Counted from the first letter of the stretch, positions 22,549-33,727 are shown. The stretch is 56,914 nucleotides of DNA from Nevskia sp. (GCA_016779605.1 JADHNH010000009.1:1-56914), one strand, 5' to 3'. A program made the numbers and translations. The notes: generated by a model not told the origin, from the sequence alone.

Positions 22549-22639
22549 GCGCGGGCCATTTTATCCGAGAGTGCGGTGGCGGCGCGGAAAGGATGCCGTC
22601 ACCGCCGGTCACGCGCGCATGAATGCGCGCGCCACAACG

Positions 22640-22667
22640 AAAAGGGGCCGCATGCGCGGCCCCTTTT
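22640..22667 (-). terminator. Terminator after pilA (bidirectional)
   Basis: AAAAGGGGCCGC and GCGGCCCCTTTT form a perfect 12-bp stem around ATGC, with T-runs on both strands. It lies 18 bases after the pilin stop. Confidence 0.85.
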
Positions 22668-22684
22668 GAAGCACCGGCAAGATC

Positions 22685-23149
22685 TTACGTGCGGCAGGCC
22701 ATCGGCAGATACTTGTTGGGGATCGTGGTCTTGGTGCCGCCGGTCGCGTTGGACTTGCAGTTCCAGTTGATCGAGCCCTTGGAAGTGGAAGCGTAGCCGG
22801 AGAACGCCAGCAGGCTGCCCGACACGACCTGGTTGACATTGGTGCCGCCGAAGCGGACGACGATCACGCCCGTGGTGGTGCCGACGTCGACGGTGGATAC
22901 GTACTTGCCGGTGATCGAACCGGAGCTTTCCAGGCCCGCGCTGGCGTTGGTCGGCGGCCACTTGCCCTTGTTGTTGTAGTACTCGGTGATGGCGGTCTTG
23001 ACGCCGTCGGCCAGGATCGCGCCTTCAGAGACCTGCGAGCGGATGGTGTAGTCCTGGTAGGCCGGGATGGCGATGGCCGCCAGGATGCCGATGATCGCGA
23101 TCACGATCATCAGCTCGATCAGGGTAAAACCGCGTTGCGTTGCGCTCAT
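22685..23149 (-). CDS. pilA: Type IV major pilin
   Basis: About 154 residues from ATG 23149, preceded by GGGAG. The leader MSATQRG is cut before Phe by prepilin peptidase. The hydrophobic helix FTLIELMIVIAIIGILAAIA, with Glu5 of the mature chain, and AYQDYTIRSQVSEG follow, giving a typical class IVa pilin. A C-terminal disulfide is likely between Cys in WNCKSN and ACRT. It is the fibre subunit for twitching, adhesion and DNA uptake. The gene stands alone; no pilR-type sigma-54 site was convincingly seen upstream. Confidence 0.95.
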   Translation of the reverse strand: MSATQRGFTLIELMIVIAIIGILAAIAIPAYQDYTIRSQVSEGAILADGVKTAITEYYNNKGKWPPTNASAGLESSGSITGKYVSTVDVGTTTGVIVVRFGGTNVNQVVSGSLLAFSGYASTSKGSINWNCKSNATGGTKTTIPNKYLPMACRT

Positions 23150-23241
23150 GAAGTTGGCTCCCAAAATACGCTGTCGGCATCGCGCACCACTTCCGTGCGC
23201 GCAATTGTAGTTGGCTCTCGAATGGTAAGGCGGTTTTTGAA

Positions 23242-23281
23242 AACCCCGCTCCGGTAAGCTAACGGTAAGCTTAGCGGGGTT
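23242..23281 (-). terminator. Inverted repeat between pilA and the upstream gene
   Basis: AACCCCGCT and AGCGGGGTT form a 9-bp stem. The loop contains two copies of CGGTAAGCT. On the minus strand the stem is followed by TTTTC. It may terminate the upstream hypothetical gene or be a control element in the pilA leader region. The rest of 23150-23422 is AT-rich, with no clear further feature. Confidence 0.5.
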
Positions 23282-23422
23282 GCAAGCAAAACTGAATACC
23301 GTGGGATATCCGTTTGTTCTTAATAATCAATAATTACCACTGCCGATTTTTGTCGTATTTATTCGCCGATTTTCAATTGTGGTCACGCATTGACCAAGTT
23401 TGGATGGTTTCCTTCCCGGCTC

Positions 23423-23998
23423 TCAGATGACAGGCGTTTCCAAGCCGGAAATGTGAATTTTATGTTTGTGCCCTAAGGGTGGCACCGGCGCCATGCAGGC
23501 CCGCATGCTGGCAATTTCCGCGGTGTCGTGGAAATCGCGGTAGGGGGTGAGGTCCAGGTTTTCCGGCACCTTGCTCAATGACTCGTCGCCGATGACCTTG
23601 ATGTATTCCTGCATGAAGTCGTCGTAGGCCTTCCACTCGATGCCTTCGGCGCGCACCGCCGCCTGCTCGGCGCGCAATGCCACCTGGTGGGCGTGCAGGT
23701 AGTGCATGCCGAGCAACTGGATCAGGGATTTTTCCACCGCCTCGTGCACGATCAGGAAGCGGTCGGTGTTGATGCGCCGCCGCTTCCAGGCCAGGGTCTT
23801 GGGCATGTGGCGGTCGATGAAGATCATCTGGCCGTCGAGGCTGTAGCCGGCGAGGTAAGGGATGTCGTAGTCGCGCACCAGGTGGATGCGCGAACGGATG
23901 GCGCGCACGGCGTGGTCGGTCATCTCCTTGGAGATCAGCCATTCGGCCACGTGGCGGGTGCGTTTTTTCGCCGCAGCGGGATCGCGCTTTTCGTACAT
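23423..23998 (-). CDS. Conserved hypothetical protein, 191 aa
   Basis: The start at 23998 (MYEKRDPAAAKKR) is 38 bases from the phospholipase gene stop; upstream in-frame codons are shadow sequence. The protein contains YDIPYLAGYSLDGQMIFIDRHMP, FLIVHEAVEKSLIQLLGM and HAHQVALRAEQAAVRAEGI. The His/Glu pattern HEAVEKSL ... HAHQVA ... E resembles a metal-binding helix pair, but the family has no assigned activity that I know. Sequences like it occur in many proteobacteria. Probably cotranscribed with pldA. Confidence 0.8.
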   Translation of the reverse strand: MYEKRDPAAAKKRTRHVAEWLISKEMTDHAVRAIRSRIHLVRDYDIPYLAGYSLDGQMIFIDRHMPKTLAWKRRRINTDRFLIVHEAVEKSLIQLLGMHYLHAHQVALRAEQAAVRAEGIEWKAYDDFMQEYIKVIGDESLSKVPENLDLTPYRDFHDTAEIASMRACMAPVPPLGHKHKIHISGLETPVI

Positions 23999-24036
23999 GG
24001 TCCGGCTCCTGGATTCGGCGGAGTTCGGCAGAGGCT

Positions 24037-25008
24037 TCAGCGGGTGAGCGCCACGCCCAGGCCCACGCGGGTGACGGAACGGTTGTAGTCGCCCAGGCTC
24101 TCGCCGTAGCCCTGCCAGAAATACAGCATCCAGTAGAACTGCGGGTCGGTTGCCGAATTGGGGATGGTGTACTGCAGCCCGGCGGCGCCGTTGCCGGTGG
24201 CCGGGTTGTAGCGGAAGGTGAAGTGTGCCACCTGCTTGTCGTCGAACAGCCGCTGCTCGTAGTGCAGTTCGCTGTAGCCGTACCAGGCGCCGATATGCGG
24301 GTTGTCGTCGCGGTGCGGGTCGGTGGCCGGAAGCTGGTCGTTTTCGGGAAAGCGCCACCAGAACTTCCAGTACACCAGGTGGTCGCCCTCCTGTTCCTGG
24401 AACGGCGCGATGTAGATGCGGTTCCAGCTGCGCGAGCCGGGCAGGCCCTGGCCGTTGGACTCGTGCTCGAAGCCGGCGTCCACGCCCAGGTGGAACCAGC
24501 GGTCGCGGTCGGCCGGGATGAAGCGGTAGAACAGCTCGGGGTTGTAGTCGGTCTCGCGGAACGGCGCCGAGCGCCGGCTGTTGTACGCCTGCCAGAACGA
24601 CTTCTGCGTGTAGGCGAAGTACAGCGGCATGCCCAGGATCTGCTGCTTCAGGCTGATCTGGAACAGCATCTCGGAGTCATGCCCCTGGTAGGCCGGGCTG
24701 TAGGTGAGCGGCAGTACGTACATCGGCTTGTGCAGGGTCAAGCCGTGGCTGCTGGCGACCAGCTGGAAGGTGTCGGCGTCGGCTTCGAACCGGCCGCGTA
24801 CGCGCGGCGGCGGGGCCGCCTGCGCCACCGGCGCGGGCGCGGCGGCGGATGCCGCAGCGGGTGCAGCTCCCGGCGCCGCCGCGGCGCTGGGAGGCATGGG
24901 CATGCAGGCCGGCGCGGGCGCCGACGGCGCGGTGGCGCAGCCAGCGCAGGCCAGGGCGGCTAGGGCGCTGCATAGTCCCCAAGTTATGATGCGTCCAGGC
25001 GGCTGCAT
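24037..25008 (-). CDS. pldA: Outer-membrane phospholipase A (OMPLA-type)
   Basis: 323 residues. An N-terminal signal peptide with Cys residues (possibly a lipoprotein) and a long Ala/Pro linker (about 25-70) precede a beta-barrel. The catalytic region reads GFEHESNGQG ... SRSWNR, which supplies the His, Ser and Asn of the OMPLA catalytic triad. The enzyme hydrolyses phospholipids that stray into the outer leaflet. The C-terminus ends with an aromatic/hydrophobic strand (VGLGVALTR). The Ala/Pro-rich insertion is longer than in enterobacterial PldA. Confidence 0.9.
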   Translation of the reverse strand: MQPPGRIITWGLCSALAALACAGCATAPSAPAPACMPMPPSAAAAPGAAPAAASAAAPAPVAQAAPPPRVRGRFEADADTFQLVASSHGLTLHKPMYVLPLTYSPAYQGHDSEMLFQISLKQQILGMPLYFAYTQKSFWQAYNSRRSAPFRETDYNPELFYRFIPADRDRWFHLGVDAGFEHESNGQGLPGSRSWNRIYIAPFQEQEGDHLVYWKFWWRFPENDQLPATDPHRDDNPHIGAWYGYSELHYEQRLFDDKQVAHFTFRYNPATGNGAAGLQYTIPNSATDPQFYWMLYFWQGYGESLGDYNRSVTRVGLGVALTR

Positions 25009-25109
25009 GAAAACCTTCCGTCGATTCGATGCGGCGGGAGCCGGGCCGCTCCGCGCATTTGCGCTTACGCTGGGCTCTCAAGGGTCTCGCCTCACTCTAA
25101 ACGAAATCG

Positions 25110-26882
25110 ATGCTCGCCGACGTCGCATTGTTCCTGGCCGCCGCCGTCATCGCGGTGCCGTTTTTCAAGCGCATCGGCCTGGCGTCGGTGCTGGGCTACC
25201 TTGCGGCCGGCATCGTCATCGGGCCCTGGGGCTTCGGCTTTGTCGGCAACGTCGAGGACATCCTGCATTTCTCCGAGTTCGGCGTGGTGCTGCTGATGTT
25301 CGTGATCGGCCTGGAGCTGCAGCTCAGCCGCCTGTGGCGGCTGCGTGCCGCGGTGTTCGGCCTGGGCGGCGCCCAGGTGGCGGCGACCACGCTGGTGTTC
25401 GCCGGCCTGGGCCTGGCGCTGGGCCTGGCGCCGGCGGCGGCCTGGGTCGCCGGCTTCGGCCTGTCGATGTCTTCCACCGCGTTCGTCCTGCAGATGCTGT
25501 CCGAGCGCAAGGAGCTGACCGACCGGCACGGGCGCGCCGCGTTTTCGATCCTGCTGTTCCAGGACCTTTCGGTGATCCCGTTCCTGGCCCTGCTGCCGGT
25601 GCTGGGCGCCAAGGCTGCCGCCGGCGCCGGCGGCAGCCACTGGTCGGGCGCCCTGCTGGCGATCGGGGCGCTGGCACTTGTGGTGTTCGGCGGCCGCTAC
25701 CTGCTGCGCCCGGTGTTCCGGCTGCTGGCGGCGGCGCAGGTGCCGGAGATTTTCACCGCCGCGGCGCTGCTCACCGTCACCGGCACCGCGCTGGCCATGT
25801 CCGCGGTGCACCTGTCGATGTCGCTCGGCGCCTTCCTGGCCGGCGTGCTGCTGGCCGACTCCGAGTATCGCCACGAGCTGCAGGCCGACATCGAGCCGTT
25901 CAAGGGCCTGCTGCTGGGGCTGTTCTTCATCGCCGTGGGCATGTCCGCCAACATCGGGCTGCTGGCGCAGGAGCCGCTGCACGTGCTGGCGGTGCTGGCG
26001 GCGCTGATGGTGCTCAAGGCGGCGCTGCTGTTCGGCATCGGCCGCGCCGGCGGGCTGCCGGCGCAGCCCGCCGGCCTGCTGGCCGTGGCCCTGGCCCAGG
26101 GCGGCGAATTCGCCTTCGTGCTGTTCGGCCTTGCCGCCGGCAGCGGCATCATCGACCGCCACCTGCAGGACCTGCTGGTGCTGGCGGTGACGCTGTCGAT
26201 GATCGTGTCCGCGCCGGTCTACGTGCTGGCCTCGCGCCTGCGCAAGGCCGAGGAGCCGCCGCGGCCGTTCGACGAGATCGACGTGCCGGAGAACGACGTC
26301 ATCATCGCCGGCTTCGGCACCTTCGGCCAGATCTTCGGGCGCATGCTGCGGGTCAAGAAAGTGCCGTTCACGGTGCTGGAGAAGAACTGGCAGCATGTCG
26401 ACTTCGTGCGCCAGTTCGGCAACCGCGTGTTCTACAGCGACGCCGGGCGCGTGGAGGTGCTGCGGGCGGCGCGCGCCGACAAGGCGCGCTTTTTCGTGCT
26501 GGCGATCGCCGACACCGAGGAATCGCTGCGCGTGGCCGGCACGGTCAAGCGCAATTTCCCGCACCTGCGCATCTTCGCCTGCGCGCACGACCGCCGCCAC
26601 GCCATGCAGCTGATGGACCTCGGCATCGTCGACGTCATCCGCCGCTCCTACGGCTCCAGCCTGGAGATGACGGCACGGCTGATGGACGCGATGGGCATGC
26701 CGCAGGCGCAGATCGCGCGCGACGTGGAGCGGTTCCGCCGCCACGACCAGGAGACCCTGCTCAAGCAGTTTGCGGTGTTCCGCGACGAGCAGCGGCTGAT
26801 CCAGACCGCGCGCGAGTCGGCGCAGGAGCTGGAGCATTTGTTCGAGGCGGACCTGGCGCGGCAGGAAGCCGCTGCCGAATGA
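25110..26882 (+). CDS. kefB: Kef-type K+/H+ antiporter (CPA2 family)
   Basis: 590 residues. About twelve membrane helices form a Na_H_Exchanger domain (1-375), with GYLAAGIVIGPWG near the start and LSMSSTAFVLQ in the core. A RCK/TrkA-N domain follows, beginning VIIAGFGTFGQIFGRML (GxGxxG nucleotide-binding site). A C-terminal charged tail ends the protein. The family exports potassium in exchange for protons, often gated by glutathione adducts. KefB versus KefC cannot be told from this sequence. Divergent from pldA. Confidence 0.88.
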   Translation: MLADVALFLAAAVIAVPFFKRIGLASVLGYLAAGIVIGPWGFGFVGNVEDILHFSEFGVVLLMFVIGLELQLSRLWRLRAAVFGLGGAQVAATTLVFAGLGLALGLAPAAAWVAGFGLSMSSTAFVLQMLSERKELTDRHGRAAFSILLFQDLSVIPFLALLPVLGAKAAAGAGGSHWSGALLAIGALALVVFGGRYLLRPVFRLLAAAQVPEIFTAAALLTVTGTALAMSAVHLSMSLGAFLAGVLLADSEYRHELQADIEPFKGLLLGLFFIAVGMSANIGLLAQEPLHVLAVLAALMVLKAALLFGIGRAGGLPAQPAGLLAVALAQGGEFAFVLFGLAAGSGIIDRHLQDLLVLAVTLSMIVSAPVYVLASRLRKAEEPPRPFDEIDVPENDVIIAGFGTFGQIFGRMLRVKKVPFTVLEKNWQHVDFVRQFGNRVFYSDAGRVEVLRAARADKARFFVLAIADTEESLRVAGTVKRNFPHLRIFACAHDRRHAMQLMDLGIVDVIRRSYGSSLEMTARLMDAMGMPQAQIARDVERFRRHDQETLLKQFAVFRDEQRLIQTARESAQELEHLFEADLARQEAAAE

Positions 26883-26909
26883 TTCGCGCCGGCCGCCGGC
26901 GCGCGGCCG

Positions 26910-28208
26910 TCAGCAGGGCAGGCCGGTCAGCAGCGCCGCGCCGGAGTCGCCGGCCGGCGGGGCTTCGTTGAGGAACTCGCGCTGCGGCTTCATCGCCGCG
27001 CGCAGCAGCATGCGCGTGGAGTTGCCGCCGCCGGGATAATGGCTGCTGCCCAGCGCCCAGGCCAGCGCGATCGGTTCACCCTCGTCCTGCAGCGGAACCT
27101 GCAGCGCCGCCGCCACCGCATCGAGCGCGGCCTGCACTTCCGACGGCTCGCGCCGCCGCAGCAGGTAGACGAAGCTGTCGTGCGACAGGCGCGCCAGCAG
27201 GTCGCCGGGATGGACCGTGGCCGACAACTGCTGGGCCAGCCGCGCCAGGACGCGGTTCAGGCGTTCCTGCCCCAGGCGTTCGAGCAGCTGCGCGTAGTTG
27301 CGGATTTCGGCGTGCAGCACGCCGAAGGGCGGCGGCATGCGGCCGTTGACGCTGATCAGCTGCTTGATCAGCGCTTCGCTGAACTGGCTGCGGTTGGGCA
27401 GGCCGGTGACGCCGTCGAAATAGGTCACGCGCCGGATGCTCTCCGCCGCCAGGCGCTGGCGTTCGCGTGCCTGGCGCTCGGCGACCACCTGCGCCTCCAT
27501 GCGCGACAGCAGCATGAGGATGATGAGCAGGCCGGCCGCCACCGGCCCCAGCACGGCCCCGGCCCAGACGCCCGGAATCGCCGGCCGGCCGGATTCCACC
27601 GCCCCGGGTGCCGCGCGCGCGGCGTGCAGGAAAGCGAACTGCACCGCGCAGATCGCCGCGGCCAGCACCAGGGCGGCGGCGATGTGCACGGCGAAGCGGT
27701 TGCCGCGCGCATAGCGCCGCAGCGAAGCGAAGGTGGCCAGCGCCAGCAGCGACACGCTCGCCGCGGTGAGCATGGCGGCGGCCAGCGGCAAGGTCGAAAA
27801 CCGGATGGGCGGCTGCAGCCGCAGCGAGGCGAGGCCGCCGAGGTAAAGCGCGGCCATGCTGCCGGCCATCACCGCCAGCGCCGGCGCCAGCCGGGTTTGC
27901 GGGAGCGTACGGGCGCTGGTCGAATACAGTGCCGCTGCCGCCACGCCAAGCGCGCCGAGCGCGGACCAGGCCGCACCGCCGAGCCCGTAGCCGTCGACCG
28001 CCGGCCACGCCAGCGCCCGGATGCCGATCAGTCCCGCCGTCCACAGGCCGGCCGCCGCCCCCAGCAGCGCGGCGAGCAGCCACTTGCGCCGCCGCCACCG
28101 CGGTTCGAGCGTGGCCGCACGCTCGCCCAGGTCGAGCAGCGCAAACACCGCCACGGCGCAGGTGCAGTAACAGACCAGCGCCAGTGCCCTGTCGGGGGTC
28201 ACGCCCAT
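26910..28208 (-). CDS. Multi-pass membrane protein with degenerate GGDEF domain
   Basis: 432 residues from ATG 28208 (MGVTPDRALAL). Seven or so hydrophobic helices occupy the first 250 residues (MHYT-like spacing but no clear MHYT motif). A coiled-coil linker (ERQARERQRLAAESIRRV) follows, then a GGDEF fold starting FDGVTGLPNRSQFSEAL. The catalytic loop reads LSHDSF in place of GGDEF, so cyclase activity is unlikely. Such domains may bind GTP or c-di-GMP. The GC-rich region 28209-28500 between this gene and purH contains no gene that I can support. Confidence 0.8.
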   Translation of the reverse strand: MGVTPDRALALVCYCTCAVAVFALLDLGERAATLEPRWRRRKWLLAALLGAAAGLWTAGLIGIRALAWPAVDGYGLGGAAWSALGALGVAAAALYSTSARTLPQTRLAPALAVMAGSMAALYLGGLASLRLQPPIRFSTLPLAAAMLTAASVSLLALATFASLRRYARGNRFAVHIAAALVLAAAICAVQFAFLHAARAAPGAVESGRPAIPGVWAGAVLGPVAAGLLIILMLLSRMEAQVVAERQARERQRLAAESIRRVTYFDGVTGLPNRSQFSEALIKQLISVNGRMPPPFGVLHAEIRNYAQLLERLGQERLNRVLARLAQQLSATVHPGDLLARLSHDSFVYLLRRREPSEVQAALDAVAAALQVPLQDEGEPIALAWALGSSHYPGGGNSTRMLLRAAMKPQREFLNEAPPAGDSGAALLTGLPC

Positions 28209-28500
28209 GAAACGGTCCGCCGCCGCGGCCCGCAAACCGCCCTGCCGGCCGGCGCAGCGGCCGGCGGCTGGACTGCGGCACAGTGCGGCGACCTCAGGAT
28301 TTGCACGGGATTTTCCGCCGGCTCGTCGAACGATTCGCCTAGCAGACTATAGCCGGCGGGTGCCCGAAGCCCGCACGCCGACAGGCGGCGTCCCAAGGTG
28401 CGACAAACGGTCGGGAGCGCGTGGCCGCAAAAGCGGCGCAGGCCCAGCGCACTGCGCCATCGATCCGTGGCCGCAGGCAGCGGCGCGGGGCGCGGCGCCG

Positions 28501-30069
28501 TCAGTGGCGGAAGTGGCGGATGCCGGTGAACACCATGGCCATGCCGTGCTCGTCGGCGGCGGCGATCACCTCGGCGTCGCGCATCGAGCCGCCGGGCTGG
28601 ATCACCGCCGTGATGCCGGCGGCGGCGGCGGCGTCGATGCCGTCGCGGAACGGGAAGAAGGCGTCGCTGGCCATGACCGAGCCGGCCACCGTGAGCTTTT
28701 CGTCGGCGGCCTTGATGCCGGCGATGCGTGCCGAGTACACGCGGCTCATCTGGCCGGCGCCCACGCCGATGGTGCAGCGGTCCTTGGCGTAGACGATGGC
28801 GTTGGACTTGACGAAGGTGGCCACCTTCCAGGCGAACACCAGGTCGTGCAGCTCGGCCTCGGTGGGCGCGCGCCGGCTCACCACCTTGAGGTCCGCGGTG
28901 CGGATGCGGTGCTCGTCGCGGTCCTGCACCAGCAGGCCGCCGCTGACGCGCTTGAAGTCCCAGCCGCCCGGCGGCTGCTCGGGCCAGGCGCCGCAATCCA
29001 GCAGGCGCACGTTCTGCTTGCCGGCGACCGCGCGGCGCGCGTCGTCGGACACGCCGGGTGCGACGATGACTTCGACGAACTGCCGCTCGACGATGGCTTG
29101 CGCGGTGGCGCCGTCGAGCGCGCGGTTGAAGGCGATGATGCCGCCGAACGCCGAGGTCGGGTCGGTGCGGTAGGCCAGGTCGTAGGCCTTGCCGATGCCG
29201 TCGAGGCTCACCGCCACGCCGCAGGGATTGGCGTGCTTGACGATCACGCAGGCCGGCTTCACGAACAGCTTGACGCACTCCAGCGCGGCGTCGGCGTCGG
29301 CCACGTTGTTGTACGACAGCTCCTTGCCCTGCAGCTGCTGCGCACCGGCAATGCTGCCGGCCGGCGGCGTGCGCTCGGTGTAGAACGCCGCGCGCTGGTG
29401 CGGGTTTTCGCCGTAGCGCATGTCCTGCTTTTTTTCGAACTGCAGGCCGAGCACGCCGGGGAACGGTTCGCGCCGGCCGGATGGGTCGATCGACGACAGG
29501 TAGCCCGACACCGCGGCGTCGTAACGCGAGGTGTGCGCGAAGGCGCGCGTGGCCAGCCGGCGCCGCATCGCCGCGTCGATGCCCGGGCCCGCCAGCGCGG
29601 CCAGCACCTCGCCGTAGTCGGCCGGCTCCACCACTACCGCCACGTCGGCGTGGTTCTTCGCCGCCGCGCGCACCATCGCCGGGCCGCCGATGTCGATGTT
29701 CTCGATCGCCTCGTCCACGCCGACGTCGGCGCGGGCCACGGTGCGTTCGAACGGATACAGGTTGACCACCACCAGGTCGATCGCGCCGATGCCGTGGGTG
29801 CGCATGACGGCTTCGTCGACGCCGCGGCGGCCGAGGATGCCGCCGTGGATTTTCGGATGCAGGGTCTTGACGCGGCCGCCCATGATCTCGGGGAAGCCGG
29901 TCACCTCGGCGACTTCGCGCGCGGCGATGCCGGCGCCGGCGAGCGCCTTGTAGGTGCCGCCGGTGGAGATCAGCTCGACGCCGCGCGCCGCCAGCGCCGC
30001 GGCGAACTCCAGCAGCCCGGTCTTGTCGGAAACCGACAGCAGCGCGCGCCGCGGCTGCAGCACGCTCAT
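28501..30069 (-). CDS. purH: Bifunctional AICAR formyltransferase/IMP cyclohydrolase
   Basis: 522 residues. The N-terminal IMP cyclohydrolase domain has [24 protein letters not shown] and [16 protein letters not shown]; the AICAR formyltransferase domain has [22 protein letters not shown] (with catalytic Lys-His) and [10 protein letters not shown]. It catalyses the last two steps of de novo IMP synthesis. It overlaps fis by 4 bases. The purD gene that commonly follows in relatives is absent here. Confidence 0.98.
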   Translation of the reverse strand: MSVLQPRRALLSVSDKTGLLEFAAALAARGVELISTGGTYKALAGAGIAAREVAEVTGFPEIMGGRVKTLHPKIHGGILGRRGVDEAVMRTHGIGAIDLVVVNLYPFERTVARADVGVDEAIENIDIGGPAMVRAAAKNHADVAVVVEPADYGEVLAALAGPGIDAAMRRRLATRAFAHTSRYDAAVSGYLSSIDPSGRREPFPGVLGLQFEKKQDMRYGENPHQRAAFYTERTPPAGSIAGAQQLQGKELSYNNVADADAALECVKLFVKPACVIVKHANPCGVAVSLDGIGKAYDLAYRTDPTSAFGGIIAFNRALDGATAQAIVERQFVEVIVAPGVSDDARRAVAGKQNVRLLDCGAWPEQPPGGWDFKRVSGGLLVQDRDEHRIRTADLKVVSRRAPTEAELHDLVFAWKVATFVKSNAIVYAKDRCTIGVGAGQMSRVYSARIAGIKAADEKLTVAGSVMASDAFFPFRDGIDAAAAAGITAVIQPGGSMRDAEVIAAADEHGMAMVFTGIRHFRH

Positions 30070-30344
30070 CGGGCGTGCAGCGAATCGGACTTCGCGGCGA
30101 TCTTGTACTGGGACAGCTTCTTGCGCAGCGTGGCGCGGTTCAGGCCCAGCAGCTCGGCGGCACGCGACTGGTTGCCGTCGCAGTAGCGCAAGGTGGCGCG
30201 CAGCAGCGGCGGCTCGACTTCGCCGAGGATCACCTCATACAGATCCTTGGGCGCGTGGCCGTTGAGCGCCCGGAAGTATTCGTCGAGGCAGTCGGCCACG
30301 GAGTGGCACAGCGGCTTGGTGGTGTCGGACTTGAACGAAGACAT
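30066..30344 (-). CDS. fis: DNA-binding protein Fis
   Basis: 92 residues. The C-terminal helix-turn-helix ([20 protein letters not shown]) is diagnostic of Fis, the nucleoid protein that bends DNA and activates rRNA and other growth-linked promoters. Its start is about 100 bases from prmA, so it may have its own promoter. The stop overlaps purH (ATGA), a fis-purH pairing found in Xanthomonadales. Confidence 0.97.
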   Translation of the reverse strand: MSSFKSDTTKPLCHSVADCLDEYFRALNGHAPKDLYEVILGEVEPPLLRATLRYCDGNQSRAAELLGLNRATLRKKLSQYKIAAKSDSLHAR

Positions 30345-30446
30345 GCGCGATGTGGAGAACGCGTCCCTTTGTATTCATCTTTGTTCAACGGCGGGAGGCG
30401 ATGATACTGAGTTCCGTTGCGGCGCGAAAGCGCCGTTCGTCACGTT

Positions 30447-31355
30447 TCAGCCGGCGCGGGCGCCGTTGCGCCTGCCCCAGATTCGCACCCAGTCGTCGCG
30501 CACCGCGTCGTCGCGCAAGTCGAACCACGGCGCGTAGGCGGCGCGCACCTGCGCGGACTGCGACTGCATCACGCCGGCCAGGACGATGTCGCCGCCGCGC
30601 CGCAGGCAGCGCGACAGCCGCGGCGCGAGTTCGATCAGCGGCCGCGCCAGGATATTTGCCAACACGAGGTCCACAGTTTCGTCCACAGCTTGTTCATCGA
30701 ATTGCGCAGCCGCCGCGCAGGCGATGCGGTCCGCCACGCCGTTGACCTGGGCGTTGCCCAGGCAGGCGGTGAGCGCCTGCGGGTCGATGTCCACCGCCTG
30801 CGCGTGCGCCGCGCCCAGCTTGAGCGCGGCGATCGCCAGGATGCCGGAGCCGCAGCCGTAGTCGAGCACCTGCGCGCCGGCCGGCGGATGTTGCGCCAGC
30901 CAGTCCAGGCACAGCGCGGTGCTCGGGTGCGAGCCGGTGCCGAACGCCAGCCCCGGGTCGAGCTGCACGACGGCCGCGCCCGCCTCGTCGACGGCGTGGC
31001 CGCTGGGGCAGATCCACAAGCCGCGTGCGTCCGCGGCGCCGAACCGCAGCGGCCTGGCGTGCTGGCGCCAGGCACCGATCCAGTCATCGTCGGAGACGGT
31101 CTTGCGGCTCAGCCCGAGCTGCGCGCCGTCGGGCAGCAGCTCGCGCAGCGCCGCGGCGACGGCGTCGAGGTCCGCCTGCGCGTCGAACAGGCCGCAGGTC
31201 GCGGTCTGCGGCCACAGCGGGGTTGCGCCCGGCGCCGGCTCGAGCACCGGCGAGTCGGCTGCGTCGACCAGCGTCACCGACACCGCGCCGTGCGCGAGCA
31301 GCACTTCCTCGGCGAATTCCGGGAACGCGGTGGCGACCCGCAGCTCGATCCACAC
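30447..31355 (-). CDS. prmA: Ribosomal protein L11 methyltransferase
   Basis: 302 residues. An N-terminal substrate-recognition domain (1-100) is followed by a class I SAM fold with LDYGCGSGILAIAALKLGA, VDIDPQAL and LVLANILARPL. The segment DPGLAFGTGSHPSTALCL is characteristic of PrmA, which trimethylates L11. It starts 4 bases after accC and is probably part of that transcript. The DUF3426 zinc-ribbon gene often found between prmA and fis in relatives is not present. Confidence 0.96.
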   Translation of the reverse strand: MWIELRVATAFPEFAEEVLLAHGAVSVTLVDAADSPVLEPAPGATPLWPQTATCGLFDAQADLDAVAAALRELLPDGAQLGLSRKTVSDDDWIGAWRQHARPLRFGAADARGLWICPSGHAVDEAGAAVVQLDPGLAFGTGSHPSTALCLDWLAQHPPAGAQVLDYGCGSGILAIAALKLGAAHAQAVDIDPQALTACLGNAQVNGVADRIACAAAAQFDEQAVDETVDLVLANILARPLIELAPRLSRCLRRGGDIVLAGVMQSQSAQVRAAYAPWFDLRDDAVRDDWVRIWGRRNGARAG

Positions 31356-31359
31356 GGGG

Positions 31360-32715
<1,356 letters not shown>

Positions 32716-32779
32716 GGTTTGTTTCTGCTTTTTTTTACAGTCCGGTCATGGACGACCGGTGCTTGAACAGGGATGTTCA

Positions 32780-33256
32780 CTAAGCGGGGTCGATCAGGAA
32801 CATCGGCTGCTCGAACTCCACCGGCTTTTCATTCTCGGCGAGGATCTCGGCGATCACGCCGGAGCGGTCCGCCTCGATCTGGTTGAGCATCTTCATCGCC
32901 TCGATGATGCACAGCGTCTGGCCGGCCTTGACGGTCTGGCCGACTTCGACGAACGGCTTGGCGCCCGGCGACGGCGCGCGGTAGAAGGTGCCGACCATCG
33001 GCGCCTTGACCACGTAGCGGTTGTCCACCGGCGGCTTGGGCGGGGCGACAGCCGCCGGCGCGGGCGCCGCGGCGGCCGGTGCCGGTGCTGCCGGCGGCAG
33101 CGCCATCGGCGGCGGCGCGTAGTAATGCGCCGGCGGCATCATGCCGCCCGGATTGCGGCTGATGCGCACCGATTCCTCGCCTTCCTTGACCTCGAGCTCG
33201 GAAATGCCGGATTCCTCGACCAGCTCGATCAACGTCTTGATTTTGCGCAAATCCAT
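32780..33256 (-). CDS. accB: Biotin carboxyl carrier protein of acetyl-CoA carboxylase
   Basis: 158 residues. An N-terminal helix ([18 protein letters not shown]) and an Ala/Pro linker (about 50-78) lead to a biotinyl domain ending with [12 protein letters not shown], whose Lys is biotinylated. The thumb loop is present ([12 protein letters not shown]). It carries the carboxyl group from AccC to the transferase. Order aroQ-accB-accC is the standard one. Confidence 0.97.
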   Translation of the reverse strand: MDLRKIKTLIELVEESGISELEVKEGEESVRISRNPGGMMPPAHYYAPPPMALPPAAPAPAAAAPAPAAVAPPKPPVDNRYVVKAPMVGTFYRAPSPGAKPFVEVGQTVKAGQTLCIIEAMKMLNQIEADRSGVIAEILAENEKPVEFEQPMFLIDPA

Positions 33257-33274
33257 GTGAACGCATTCCCCTTT

Positions 33275-33727
33275 TTAAGTGGTCTTGTCCCGCGTCAGCC
33301 GCTCGTGCGCGGCCAGCAGTGCCAGCCGGTATCCCGCCGGGCCGAAGCCGACCATGCTGCCGACCGCGATGTCGGAAAAATACGAATGGTGGCGGAACGG
33401 TTCGCGCGCGAAGACGTTGGACAGATGGATTTCGATGAACGGGATGGACACCCCCAGCAAGGCATCGCGCAAGGCGATGCTGGTGTGGGTGAAGCCGCCC
33501 GGATTGAACAGTATGAAGGCCACGCCTTCGACGCGGGCCTGGTGGATGCGGTCGATCAGCAGGCCTTCCTGGTTCTTCTGGTAGCACAGCAGCTCGTGCC
33601 CGAGTTGCGCGGCCTGCGCCGCCAGCCCGTTCTCGATCTCGGCCAGGGTCTGCGCACCGTAAATCGTCGGTTCGCGGGTGCCCAGCAGGTTCAGGTTGGG
33701 GCCATTCAACAACAGCAGTCGGCTCAC
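33275..33727 (-). CDS. aroQ: 3-dehydroquinate dehydratase, type II
   Basis: The GTG at 33727 ([16 protein letters not shown]) gives 150 residues, the usual size; a TTG 60 bases upstream would add residues unlike the family. Active-site elements are [28 protein letters not shown] (Asn/Thr-Ser loop) and [17 protein letters not shown] (His). It removes water from 3-dehydroquinate in the shikimate pathway. First gene of the aroQ-acc array. Confidence 0.96.
   Translation of the reverse strand: MSRLLLLNGPNLNLLGTREPTIYGAQTLAEIENGLAAQAAQLGHELLCYQKNQEGLLIDRIHQARVEGVAFILFNPGGFTHTSIALRDALLGVSIPFIEIHLSNVFAREPFRHHSYFSDIAVGSMVGFGPAGYRLALLAAHERLTRDKTT

Noticed and set aside
23150-23422. Sigma-54 promoter for pilA
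   Set aside because: GG and GC elements occur, but spacing is 8 or 11 bases rather than the required 10, so I do not call it.
25092-26837. Long open frame opposite kefB (about 580 codons), and similar ones opposite purH, putA, icd and the aldehyde dehydrogenase
   Set aside because: They are mirror frames of strongly supported genes in GC-rich DNA, with His/Arg/Gln-rich low-complexity translations and no domain match.
28209-28500. Coding sequence between the GGDEF gene and purH
   Set aside because: Arg/Pro/Ala-rich frames without start signals; treated as intergenic.
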